Below, in pieces: positions 44,413 through 52,211 of a stretch of 64,000 bases of DNA (within the stretch, counting starts at the first letter, position 1; the number at the start of each line of letters is the position of its first letter). Position numbers and translations under genes: made by a program. The DNA comes from Brevundimonas sp. (GTDB lineage: Bacteria > Pseudomonadota > Alphaproteobacteria > Caulobacterales > Caulobacteraceae): positions 216,001-280,000 of the forward strand of contig JACVCC010000002.1 of assembly GCA_016742215.1 (NCBI GenBank). The letters are read 5' to 3'. The notes under the pieces are model-generated. The model made no database searches. It was not told where the DNA came from and saw only the letters and a program-made list of their open reading frames with translations.

Positions 44413-44792
44413 CCAGTCGCCTGTCAAAGCGGTCTTTGGACAGGCTACAGGGCGTTCACCCACGACTTGTGGCGGTGGTGAAGGAGGCTTCGGCGCTCAG
44501 TCCGGTCGACTTCATGATCATCGAGGGGGTGCGGACAAAGGCGCGTCAGGCGGCGCTGGTCCGGGCCGGAGCCAGTCGCACCATGGTCTCGCGCCATCTG
44601 ACCGGCCATGCGGTCGATGTCGCAGCGATGGTCGATGGGCAGGTCCGTTGGGACTGGCCGCTCTACCCTCGCATCGCTTCGGCCTTCAAGGCGGCCGCGG
44701 CGCGTCAGGGCACGCCTATCATCTGGGGCGGGGATTGGACCAGCCTTCGCGACGGTCCCCATTTCGAGCTGGACCGGAAGGCATTCCCCTGA
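44409..44792 (+). CDS. M15-type peptidase, endolysin-like
   Basis: The 127-residue protein has the M15 L-alanyl-D-glutamate endopeptidase fold. IEGVRTKARQAALVRAGAS is followed by SRHLTGHAVDVAAMVDG, with the H-x6-D zinc ligands, and SLRDGPHFELDRKAFP, with the last His. Such stand-alone domains are phage endolysins that cut the cell-wall peptide bridge. No signal peptide is seen, as expected when a holin provides release. It starts within the previous gene's stop (ATGA at 44409). Confidence 0.88.
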   Translation: MTSRLSKRSLDRLQGVHPRLVAVVKEASALSPVDFMIIEGVRTKARQAALVRAGASRTMVSRHLTGHAVDVAAMVDGQVRWDWPLYPRIASAFKAAAARQGTPIIWGGDWTSLRDGPHFELDRKAFP

Positions 44793-44805
44793 AGGACGCC
44801 CGAAC

Positions 44806-44862
44806 CGGCAGCTCTTGCCGCGTGCCCGGTCATTCCTGCCGGGCGCCCGGCAGGACTTGCCG
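44806..44862. promoter_or_regulatory. ftr-like enhancer repeats upstream of the flagellin promoter
   Basis: Two near-identical inverted repeats, CGGCAG-CT-CTTGCCG at 44806-44820 and CGGCAG-GA-CTTGCCG at 44848-44862, flank a weaker one (CCGGTCATTCCTGCCGG, 44826-44842). They lie about 75-130 bases upstream of the sigma-54 promoter, which is where the regulator FlbD binds ftr elements in Caulobacter. Assignment to FlbD is inference. Confidence 0.6.
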
Positions 44863-44936
44863 GGTTCGGGACGTGCTTAACAAGAACTAATCCAATCAAT
44901 TCAACGATTCGGCGGATGGCACGACGGATTGGCGAC

Positions 44937-44952
44937 TGGTCCCGTCCTTGCT
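44937..44952 (+). promoter_or_regulatory. Sigma-54 promoter of the flagellin gene
   Basis: TGGTCCCGTCCTTGCT has the -24 GG and the -12 GC exactly 10 bases apart (GG-N10-GC) and matches TGG...TTGC. The start codon is 72 bases further on, leaving an ~60-base leader, where FlbT-type post-transcriptional control acts in Caulobacter. Confidence 0.8.
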
Positions 44953-45023
44953 GCGACAGCTCCGAGCAAAATGCTCCCGGCAGCCAAAATGGCGTCGGAT
45001 ACCTTGAAAGAAGGACTACCGTT

Positions 45024-45851
45024 ATGCCGCTGAACAGCGTCAATACGAACGTGGGCGCCATGGTCGCCCTGCAGAACCTGCAATCCACCAACGCCGAACT
45101 CTCCACCGTTCAAAGCCGCATCAACACCGGCAAGAAGGTCAATTCGGCCAAGGACAACGGCGCGATCTGGGCTATCGCCCAAGGTCAGCGCGCCGAGATG
45201 GGCGCCCTGAACGCCGTCAAGGACAGCCTGAACCGCGGCCAGTCGGCCGTGGACGTCGGCATCGCCGCTGGCGAAACCGTTTCCGATCTGCTCACGCAGA
45301 TGAAGGAGAAGGCTCTGGCTGCTACCGACGTCAGCCTGAACACCGCTGCTCGCGCGGCGCTGAACGAAGACTTCGTGGCCCTGCGCAAGCAGATCGCGTC
45401 GACTGTCTCGAACGCCTCGTTCAACGGCGTTTCGATGCTCTCGGGCACCGCGGGCTTCAAGGCACTGGCCAACGCCGGCGGCACCGCCACCATCGACATC
45501 GCCGCTGAGGACATGTCGCTGTCGGCGTCCATCGTCACCCTGACGACGACCGAAGCCATCGACACCGCGACCAACGCCGCCACGGCGCTGGGCAAGGTCG
45601 ATGCCTCGATCGCCAACGTGTCGGCTTCGCTGGCGCGTCTGGGCACCGGCTCGAAGGCTCTGGGTACGCACGCGACCTTCGTGGGCAAACTCCAGGACAC
45701 TATCGAAGCTGGTATCGGCAACCTGGTCGACGCCGACCTGGCCAAGGAAAGCGCCCGACTGCAAGCGCTGCAAACCAAGCAACAGCTGGGTGTGCAGGCT
45801 CTGTCGATCGCCAACTCCTCGACCTCCATCCTGCTCGGACTGTTCCGCTAA
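45024..45851 (+). CDS. Flagellin
   Basis: The 275-residue filament protein starts MPLNSVNTNVGAMVALQNLQ with the flagellin ND0/ND1 regions, including NTGKKVNSAKDNGAIWAIAQ. It ends in the D0 C-terminal helix (LVDADLAKESARLQALQTKQ...SILLGLFR). The short central region fits the alphaproteobacterial FljK/FljL-type flagellins. A ribosome site AAAGAAGGA precedes the ATG. It has its own sigma-54 promoter and is followed by a hairpin. Confidence 0.96.
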   Translation: MPLNSVNTNVGAMVALQNLQSTNAELSTVQSRINTGKKVNSAKDNGAIWAIAQGQRAEMGALNAVKDSLNRGQSAVDVGIAAGETVSDLLTQMKEKALAATDVSLNTAARAALNEDFVALRKQIASTVSNASFNGVSMLSGTAGFKALANAGGTATIDIAAEDMSLSASIVTLTTTEAIDTATNAATALGKVDASIANVSASLARLGTGSKALGTHATFVGKLQDTIEAGIGNLVDADLAKESARLQALQTKQQLGVQALSIANSSTSILLGLFR

Positions 45852-45865
45852 GGATCGAACCGGAA

Positions 45866-45889
45866 GGGCGGGGTTTCCAAACCCCGCCC
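45866..45889 (+). terminator. Hairpin after the flagellin gene
   Basis: GGGCGGGGTTT and AAACCCCGCCC form an 11-bp stem with a very short loop 14 bases behind the stop. No T-tract follows, so it may protect or end the abundant mRNA rather than act as a classical terminator. Confidence 0.6.
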
Positions 45890-45943
45890 GACCCGGATCC
45901 GGGCCCCTGAGGGAGCCGACGCCTGAAGCCGTCGGCCGGAGAC

Positions 45944-46231
45944 ATGCAAAACAATGCAGCAATCGCCACAGTAACCGCGTCCACTGTCCAGCCAGTCGGC
46001 GCCGCCGCCTCTTCGGGCGGCTTTTCCGATTCCAGAATGCAGCAGGAAGCCGACGAGGCCGCCCGCTACCGCCTGGTGATCGAGGAAGGGCCGTCGGCCG
46101 GTTCGTTCATCTACAAGACCATGGACCGGGTGACTGGAGAGGTCGTCCGCCAACTGCCGCGCGAGCAGGTCGTCGACCTGATGCGCGACCACGCCTACCA
46201 CTCCGGCTCGGTGATCGACACCAAGGCCTGA
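45944..46231 (+). CDS. FlaG-family flagellar protein
   Basis: The 95-residue product ends with the FlaG pattern: YRLVIEEGPSAGSFIYKTMD, then RVTGEVVRQLPREQVVDLMR, i.e. a 'G-x-V-(I/V)-R-Q-(I/L)-P' core after a Ser/Ala-rich N-terminal half. FlaG influences filament length in other bacteria; an exact role is not known here. Its place between two flagellin genes supports the call. Confidence 0.8.
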   Translation: MQNNAAIATVTASTVQPVGAAASSGGFSDSRMQQEADEAARYRLVIEEGPSAGSFIYKTMDRVTGEVVRQLPREQVVDLMRDHAYHSGSVIDTKA

Positions 46232-46359
46232 GGCACGGAAGGACCGAACTGACGCCGCGCAGGAGCGATCCGCGCGGTTAATGGCCGTGGTTATCGGGCG
46301 TTAACCATGTGTGCACACTCCCGCCCTAGCTTGACCCAAACCTTGAAGGGTCGAGTCGG

Positions 46360-47193
46360 ATGACGAACAGCGTCCATACCAATGCCGCCGCCGCGATTGC
46401 GCTGCAGAACCTGTCGAACACCAACAACCGGCTGGGCGACGTCCAGAACCGGATCTCGACCGGACTGAAGGTGCAGGGCGCCAAGGACAACGCCGCCATC
46501 TGGGCGATCGCCCAGAACCAGCGCGCCGATGTCGGAGCCCTCAGCGCCGTCAAGCAGAGTCTGGACCGCGCTACCTCGATCGCCGACGTCGCCCTGTCAG
46601 CCGGCGAATCGATCTCGGACCTGCTGAACCAGCTGAAGGAAAAGGTCACCGCGGCCAACGATCCGTCGCTGAAGACCCAGTCGCGCGAACTGCTCGACGC
46701 CGACTTCCGGGCGCTCCTGAAGGCGATCCAGTCGGCGGTCGACAATGCGACGTTCGACGGCGGAAACATCCTCAACGGCTCGCTGACCAACGGCATCCAG
46801 TTCCTCGCGAACGCCGACGCCAGTGCGTTCGTTACGCTCACCTCGAAGGATCTGTCGCTGAGCGGTTCGATCATCGAACTGAGCCTCAGCGACTCGCTGC
46901 TGACGGTCACCGGCGCGAACTCCGCGCTGACGAAGCTGGACGATTCGATCGGTCAACTGAACGCCGCGCTCGGCGAGATCGGCTCGCAGGGCAAGCAGAT
47001 CGCGGCTCACAGCACCTTCGTGACCAAGTTGGTCGATACGCTCGAGTCGGGCATCGGCAATCTGGTCGACGCCGACCTGGCGAAGGAAAGCGCGCGACTT
47101 CAGGCCCTGCAGGTTCAGCAGCAGCTCGGGGCGCAGGCGCTCTCGATCGCCAACCAGGCGCCGCAGGTCATCCTGTCGCTGTTCCGCGGCTAG
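46360..47193 (+). CDS. Second flagellin (FljJ-like)
   Basis: The 277-residue flagellin starts MTNSVHTNAAAAIALQNLSN and ends NQAPQVILSLFRG. NRISTGLKVQGAKDNAAIWA and ESGIGNLVDADLAKESARLQ are conserved with the first flagellin, but the central region and many surface positions differ. In Caulobacter distinct flagellins occupy different positions along the filament, and a divergent copy often lies nearest the hook. No sigma-54 GG-N10-GC site was found in the 128 bases upstream. Confidence 0.95.
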   Translation: MTNSVHTNAAAAIALQNLSNTNNRLGDVQNRISTGLKVQGAKDNAAIWAIAQNQRADVGALSAVKQSLDRATSIADVALSAGESISDLLNQLKEKVTAANDPSLKTQSRELLDADFRALLKAIQSAVDNATFDGGNILNGSLTNGIQFLANADASAFVTLTSKDLSLSGSIIELSLSDSLLTVTGANSALTKLDDSIGQLNAALGEIGSQGKQIAAHSTFVTKLVDTLESGIGNLVDADLAKESARLQALQVQQQLGAQALSIANQAPQVILSLFRG

Positions 47194-47464
47194 TTCGCGG
47201 AAGTCAGGCCAGTCGTCGGTCGCTGATGCGACCGATGCTGACGGGATCGGGCCGGCGCCGTTGCGCGCGCGGGCCAAGACCGTACAGCGACAAGAGGGAA
47301 GTCAACGCGTTCGACAAGGCGCTCATGCGGGTGTCCTCCACATCCAGCGGGCCGTAAAACGGGCTCTGACGAGCATTGTTCCCTGAGTCGCGTTCCGAGT
47401 CTTTGGTGCTTCCGTTAAGGGGCTCGTTACCGCGCTGCGGCTAGGCTTCGCGCCGGAGAGCGCC

Positions 47465-50188
47465 TTGATCAACAACAGCTATCTTCTGGGACTGTTCGGA
47501 GGCACGGCGACGTCGTCGGTGTCGCCGACGACGGTTGCGTCGCTTTCCCGCGCAAAAGCCCAGCCCACGCCGCCCTGGTCCACCAACGTCAAGGCGCCAG
47601 AGCAAAGCGCCCTGCTGCGCGCAGCGCTCGGCGGCCGGTCGATCATCGACGAGGGTGCGGCCCAGCTGGATGTTCGCGGCGCATCACAGGATTACCGCAA
47701 GCTGTTCGCCCTCTATCAGGGACTTGAGACCCTGAACGCCCTGACCAATCGAGCGGGGACCAAGGGCGTCGATCAACTCGAGATGGGCCAGTTGGATCGG
47801 CGGTTCGCGTCAGGAATGGCCGAGCTGTCGAAGTGGCTGGGCGCGGCGGATTTCGATGCGATCCGGATGGTGCAGGGCACGTCCTCGAGCACCAGCAAGT
47901 CGACCGCTGCGGTGCCGCGGGACAGCGCAGTCTCGATTACCGGGCCCATCCACGAAGGCTCTCCGGACTCCATCAGTCCGGCCTTCGAGGGCGATGTCGC
48001 ATTCCGGATTTCGGCACGGAAGAGCGACAGCTCAACCGTCAACGTCGACATTGACCTGGCCGAGATGGGAGCGACACCCCGGACCCTGTCCAATGTTCTG
48101 CTGCACATCAACGGGAAGCTGGAAAGCGCGGGCCTTCAGACGCGGGTCGGCCGCGAGCTGGTCAAACCGGAGCCGAAGACGGTCACAGCTGGCGGGAAGA
48201 CGATCACGCTTCCGGCCGGACCTGACCAGTTCGCACTGGCGATCCGTGGTGTGAGCACCGAGACGATCAGCTTCTCGCCCTCTGCAGCAGCTGACGCCGT
48301 CTATGTGGCGCAGAGCGCCGGGACCGGCGGCGGGCTGCAGATGCTCAAGTTCCAGAGCGACACCGGCGGGACCGCCCAGGCCCCGACCCGGGCCGGTGTC
48401 GGCGAGACCCAGTGGGTCGATGGTCGGGTGTCCCAAACCGCTCTGCCAGAGGGCGTCGAGACGGTCCGGGCCAGCGCGACCGCGGCGGATGGTTCCGTAT
48501 GGCTGGTCGCTGATCTGAAGGAAGGGCCAGGGAACCAGCCGATCAAGGGGCAGAAGGATGTCGCCCTGATCAAGCTGGATTCGGCCGGGCGAGTGGTCAC
48601 GACCCAGGCGCTCGGCGCAGCGTCGACGGCCAGCGGCTACGCCATTGCCGTTGACGCGACCGGGCGGGTCGCCGTCGCCGGTTCGGTGACCGGCGCCCTG
48701 GAGGCCGGGAAAGCCGGTGACGTGGCGACCGTCGCCGACAGCTTCGTGACCGTGTTCGACGCCGCCGGGCAGGAGCTCTGGACGCAGCGGCGAGGCGCGC
48801 GTGCAGCGGACGAGGCGACTTCGGTCAGCTTCGGGCAGGACGGCGCCGTCTATGTCGCGGGCCGCGCCCAATCGGCCATGACCGGCGCGGTCGGCGTCGG
48901 TGGCTGGGACGGCTACGTCCAGGCCTTCAAGGAAAGCCAGGCCCACCAGTTTGCGCCGATCACGGCGACGGCCATCGGCGTGGTCCAGTTCGGTACGGCG
49001 GGAACCGACCGCGTGGATGCGACAGCGATCGACGGCAACGACCTCTATACCGCCGGGATCGAGGACGGCAGGATCGTCCTGCGCAAATTCACGCTGGACG
49101 CCGAGGGAAGACCAAGCCTGTCCGCGACGCGGGACCTCGGCCTGGCCAGCGGCGACATCGCCGGCCTGGCGGTGGTCGACGGCAAGGTGATGGTCAGCGG
49201 GACGACCCGAAACGACGCGCTTGACGTCGGCACGATCACCGCGGCTCACAACGGCGGGACCGACGCCTTCGTCGCCGTGCTGGGCACGGACCTGGTCGCC
49301 TCGGCCAGTGATCGGCTGACCTATGTCGGCGGTGCCGGGGACGACACCGCAGCCGATGTGAAGGTGCATGACGGCAAGGTGTGGCTGACGGGAGTGTCCG
49401 ATCGGGCGATCGGGGCCAAGGCGACTGACCCAACCCGCGCCTATCTCAGCCGCATCGACCCGATGACCGGGACAGTGGAGTGGAGCCGCAACTGGGACGG
49501 GGACGGCAACCAGGCGAGTCCGCTCACGCTGACGGTCGCGTCCGGCGGAGCCAGCGTCCTGGATCGGCTGGGTCTGCCCCAGGGCGAGATCGACCAGAGC
49601 CAGTCCAAGACCCTGACCAACGCAACTTCACTGCGGGTGGGCGACCGTTTCTATGTCTCGCCGGCCAATGGGGGTCGAGCCGTGGCGGTGACGATCGAGG
49701 CGCGGGACACGCTCCAGACCCTGGCGCGGAAGATCGAGCAGGCCTCGAACATGAAGCTGAAGGTCACCGTTGCGACTGAGGGGGCGAAATCCGAGCCGGG
49801 AGACCTCGCCGGAGCCCTGCACGCTGGCTTCCAGCGCCTCTCGATCGTGGCCCGCGACGGTGTCACCGGAGCGGTCATTTCGTCGGGCGAGACCGGCCGC
49901 GACGCTCTGGCGGGTCTGGGTTTGTCCGCGGGCTATGTCGGCCAGACGACCGGCGAGAAGATCACGCGGACCTTCGGTCTGGGGCTGCCGACGGGGCTGA
50001 GCCTGTCGACGGCGGATGCCGTCAAGACGGCGGGCGAGAAGCTTCAGGCGGCGATGAAAGCGGTTCGTGACGCCTACCGCGCGCTGGCGCCCGAGACCGC
50101 CGCCTCGCGGATCACGGGCGAGGCGCCGGCCTATCTGCAGGCCCAGCTGGCGAACTATCAGGCGGCGCTGGCCCGACTGGGCGGATAG
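47465..50188 (+). CDS. FlaE/FlaY-like flagellar regulatory protein
   Basis: The 907-residue protein begins (TTG) with MINNSYLLGLFGGTATSSVS, preceded by GGAGAG. It has a helical N-terminal part to ~150 and a beta-rich middle. A long region of propeller-like repeats with the pattern '(V/L)Y-x-(A/T)-G' follows (VYVAGRAQS, DLYTAGIED, VMVSGTTRN, VWLTGVSDR). It ends in a helical tail with TADAVKTAGEKLQAAMKAVR. Size and position directly behind flagellin genes match the Caulobacter FlaE/FlaY protein, which affects flagellin expression and filament assembly. The equivalence rests on context and overall layout, not on a proven alignment. Confidence 0.6.
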   Translation: MINNSYLLGLFGGTATSSVSPTTVASLSRAKAQPTPPWSTNVKAPEQSALLRAALGGRSIIDEGAAQLDVRGASQDYRKLFALYQGLETLNALTNRAGTKGVDQLEMGQLDRRFASGMAELSKWLGAADFDAIRMVQGTSSSTSKSTAAVPRDSAVSITGPIHEGSPDSISPAFEGDVAFRISARKSDSSTVNVDIDLAEMGATPRTLSNVLLHINGKLESAGLQTRVGRELVKPEPKTVTAGGKTITLPAGPDQFALAIRGVSTETISFSPSAAADAVYVAQSAGTGGGLQMLKFQSDTGGTAQAPTRAGVGETQWVDGRVSQTALPEGVETVRASATAADGSVWLVADLKEGPGNQPIKGQKDVALIKLDSAGRVVTTQALGAASTASGYAIAVDATGRVAVAGSVTGALEAGKAGDVATVADSFVTVFDAAGQELWTQRRGARAADEATSVSFGQDGAVYVAGRAQSAMTGAVGVGGWDGYVQAFKESQAHQFAPITATAIGVVQFGTAGTDRVDATAIDGNDLYTAGIEDGRIVLRKFTLDAEGRPSLSATRDLGLASGDIAGLAVVDGKVMVSGTTRNDALDVGTITAAHNGGTDAFVAVLGTDLVASASDRLTYVGGAGDDTAADVKVHDGKVWLTGVSDRAIGAKATDPTRAYLSRIDPMTGTVEWSRNWDGDGNQASPLTLTVASGGASVLDRLGLPQGEIDQSQSKTLTNATSLRVGDRFYVSPANGGRAVAVTIEARDTLQTLARKIEQASNMKLKVTVATEGAKSEPGDLAGALHAGFQRLSIVARDGVTGAVISSGETGRDALAGLGLSAGYVGQTTGEKITRTFGLGLPTGLSLSTADAVKTAGEKLQAAMKAVRDAYRALAPETAASRITGEAPAYLQAQLANYQAALARLGG

Positions 50189-50260
50189 GAAACGGCCGGA
50201 AACCGTTGACGCCGCACGGCTCGCCGGGGTTATTGGAGGCTCCAGCCGCGCGAGCCTTCA

Positions 50261-50929
50261 ATGCCCAAGGACAACCGTATTCTCATCGCGATCGGGGCCG
50301 CCCTTGCGGTCATCGCAGCCGTGGTGATCGCTCTCGTGGTCTCGGGCGGACGTGATCCGAATCCCGAGCCGCCTCCGGCGGCGCAGGGCGGGCTGACCGT
50401 CGATGTGGCTGACGCCCCCGGTCTGGACGCCACGCGAGAGCTGCGGTGCTACGTCAACGGACAGTTCGTCGGCATGGCGACCCTCGCCGACTGTGCCCGA
50501 CAGAACGGGCTGGCGACCGACGCTCTGGACGTCGGGGTCGACGCCACCGGGGCCCTGGTCGCGGCGCCGACCGCCTCCTTCACTCCGCCGCCCTCGGCTC
50601 CGCCGGTCGAACTGGTCGAGGAGCCCAAGCCGGCCCCGATCGACACCCAGCCGGCCCAGCCGACGCCGCAGCCTGCGGCGGCGAGCAGCCAGTGCCTGCG
50701 CTACACCGGTTCGGAGTGGCGGATGCTGGCTTCCAACATGACGCTGAACGCCTGCGTGCAGGCCCTGTATGCCGGCACCTGCGTCCGTCCGGGCGAGGCC
50801 CAATACGGCAGCTGGGGCGACTCGACCCTGCGTCTGGTCCCCCGCCGCGTGGAGCAGTCCCCGGACAACAACCGCTTCCGCACGCTGGCGGAGCAGGATC
50901 GCAGCTGCCAGTTCCCGGGACTTCGTTGA
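50261..50929 (+). CDS. Hypothetical protein with N-terminal membrane anchor
   Basis: The 222-residue product has a signal-anchor helix (ILIAIGAALAVIAAVVIALV). It continues with a short beta-rich segment containing two Cys (ELRCYVNGQFVGMATLADCA) and a Pro-rich linker (~100-140). The C-terminal Cys-rich domain has SSQCLRYTGSEWRMLASNMT, NACVQALYAGTCVRPGE and SCQFPGLR. I know no family. Its stop overlaps the start of the next gene (TGATG), so the two are coupled, probably as an envelope pair. Confidence 0.7.
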   Translation: MPKDNRILIAIGAALAVIAAVVIALVVSGGRDPNPEPPPAAQGGLTVDVADAPGLDATRELRCYVNGQFVGMATLADCARQNGLATDALDVGVDATGALVAAPTASFTPPPSAPPVELVEEPKPAPIDTQPAQPTPQPAAASSQCLRYTGSEWRMLASNMTLNACVQALYAGTCVRPGEAQYGSWGDSTLRLVPRRVEQSPDNNRFRTLAEQDRSCQFPGLR

Positions 50930-51345
50930 TGCGTGCGCTGACCCTTCTTGCCGTCGTGGCCGGTCTGGCCTTGCTGGCCGCCTGTAGCTCGGGCACCCGC
51001 GCTCCGTTCGAGCCGGGCACCTGCTACGTCGTCCAGCCGGGCGCCGAGGGCGAGGAGCCCACCTTCAACGTGCTGGCGACCGACCAGCCGCAGATCGAGT
51101 TCTGCGCGGCGCGCCTTGAAGAGATGCGCCTGCGCTTCCTGTCGCTGGGCGGCAACCGGCGCGAGGTGATCGGGGCCTATCAGGGCCAATTCATCTTCAT
51201 CGATCGGGCCGGCGTTTCATTCGGCAAGACCCTGGAAGGTTCGCGGTTCATGGCCCTGGCCCGGACCGGAGACGGTCGACTGGCCATTCCGGGCGCGATC
51301 CAGCGCGAGGTCGAGGCGAGCCCGTCAGCCGCTCCGGCGCAGTAG
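50929..51345 (+). CDS. Hypothetical lipoprotein
   Basis: The 138-residue product begins MRALTLLAVVAGLALLAACS, a type II signal with lipobox LAAC. The mature part has two Cys (GTCYVVQPG, IEFCAARLEEMR) and a strand-rich end (GAYQGQFIFIDRAGVSFGKT). No family is known to me. It overlaps the preceding gene and is followed by the SOS box and ssb. Confidence 0.7.
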   Translation: MRALTLLAVVAGLALLAACSSGTRAPFEPGTCYVVQPGAEGEEPTFNVLATDQPQIEFCAARLEEMRLRFLSLGGNRREVIGAYQGQFIFIDRAGVSFGKTLEGSRFMALARTGDGRLAIPGAIQREVEASPSAAPAQ

Positions 51346-51350
51346 GGGTG

Positions 51351-51365
51351 GAACAAAGCTGGAAC
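51351..51365. promoter_or_regulatory. LexA (SOS) box upstream of ssb
   Basis: GAAC-N7-GAAC (51351-51354 and 51362-51365) is the reverse complement of GTTC-N7-GTTC, the alphaproteobacterial LexA operator. It is about 135 bases upstream of the ssb ATG, and LexA control of ssb is known in the class. Whether the promoter overlaps it was not determined. Confidence 0.7.
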
Positions 51366-51500
51366 ATCGATCCGCATTCGGCTAATGGATGTGGACAGTT
51401 CCGGCGAGCTGTCGCGCGTTCCGGCCGGACGCCCTAAGACTCTGGCCGAAGCGGCGCGGCGAGCGCCGGGCCGACAACAAGATCAAAGAGGAGCTCGGCG

Positions 51501-51980
51501 ATGGCGGGCAGCGTCAACAAGGTCATTCTGGTGGGCAACCTGGGTCGCGACCCGGAGATCCGCACACTGAACAACGGTGAGAAGGTCGCGAACCTGTCGC
51601 TGGCGACGTCGGAGCAGTGGCGCGACAAGTCGACCGGCGAGCGCAAGGAAAAGACCGAGTGGCACCGCGTGGTCGTGTTCAACGACAACATCGTCAAGGT
51701 CGTCGAGAACTACCTGAAGAAGGGCTCGACCATCTATGTCGAGGGCTCGCTCCAGACCCGCAAATGGACCGACCAGCAGGGCGTCGAGAAGTATTCGACC
51801 GAGGTGGTGATCCAGCGCTTCAATGGCCAGCTGACCATGCTGGGCGGCCGTGACGGCGGGGGCAGCAGCGGCGGCGGTCCGCGCGACGATGATTATTCCT
51901 CGGGCTTCTCGACCGGCGGCGCCAACAAGCCGTCGGGCCCGCGCGAATCCTACGACCTGAACGACGACATCCCGTTCTGA
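51501..51980 (+). CDS. ssb: Single-stranded DNA-binding protein
   Basis: The 159-residue SSB has the OB-fold ([60 protein letters not shown]). A Gly-rich flexible linker follows, and the acidic tip DLNDDIPF recruits repair and replication proteins. It covers ssDNA during replication and repair. The length is typical. An SOS box lies upstream. Confidence 0.97.
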   Translation: MAGSVNKVILVGNLGRDPEIRTLNNGEKVANLSLATSEQWRDKSTGERKEKTEWHRVVVFNDNIVKVVENYLKKGSTIYVEGSLQTRKWTDQQGVEKYSTEVVIQRFNGQLTMLGGRDGGGSSGGGPRDDDYSSGFSTGGANKPSGPRESYDLNDDIPF

Positions 51981-52107
51981 GCGCCGCCGCACTGAGCGGA
52001 GTGCACAAGCGACAAGATGGATAAGTTGGACAAGTTAGAGCCCGTCGTCGGGCTTCCTGTGGCGATGTCAAAGACCCCACCCGCAAGGGCATCCGACACA
52101 CAAGCAT

Positions 52108-52136
52108 GATGGTGCGTCAGAAACTGTCGCACCATC
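52108..52136. other. Perfect intergenic stem-loop
   Basis: GATGGTGCG (52108-52116) and CGCACCATC (52128-52136) form a 9-bp stem with an 11-base loop. Further out, GACAC (~52095) could pair with GTGTC (~52163). This lies in the 231-base gap between ssb and the EamA gene, which also holds a GCCCGTCGTCGGGC hairpin near 52040. No T-tract follows the main stem. Confidence 0.5.
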
Positions 52137-52211
52137 GGCCGCCACAGTCTGAAATGTGAAGTGTCGGCGGCGCCCCTCGCGCGCCGCCGCACTCCGGGCT
52201 AGGCCCACAGG

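Noticed and set aside
42531..44792. A complete prophage
   Set aside because: Only fibre-like and lysis-like genes are present. Neighbouring genes (DUF4112, flagellin) are ordinary chromosomal genes, and no integrase, terminase, capsid or att repeat is seen.
44918..44935. A second sigma-54-like site, TGGCACGACGGATTGGC
   Set aside because: The GG to GC distance is 12 bases instead of 10, and the -12 element is TTGG. The site at 44937-44952 fits better.
46275..46310. CtrA-type TTAA half sites before the second flagellin gene
   Set aside because: The half-sites do not have the 7-base spacing of the TTAA-N7-TTAA consensus.
47194..47464. A sigma-54 promoter in the gap before the FlaE/FlaY-like gene
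   Set aside because: A GG...TTGC arrangement near 47255 has an 11-base gap, so the geometry is wrong; no other candidate was found.
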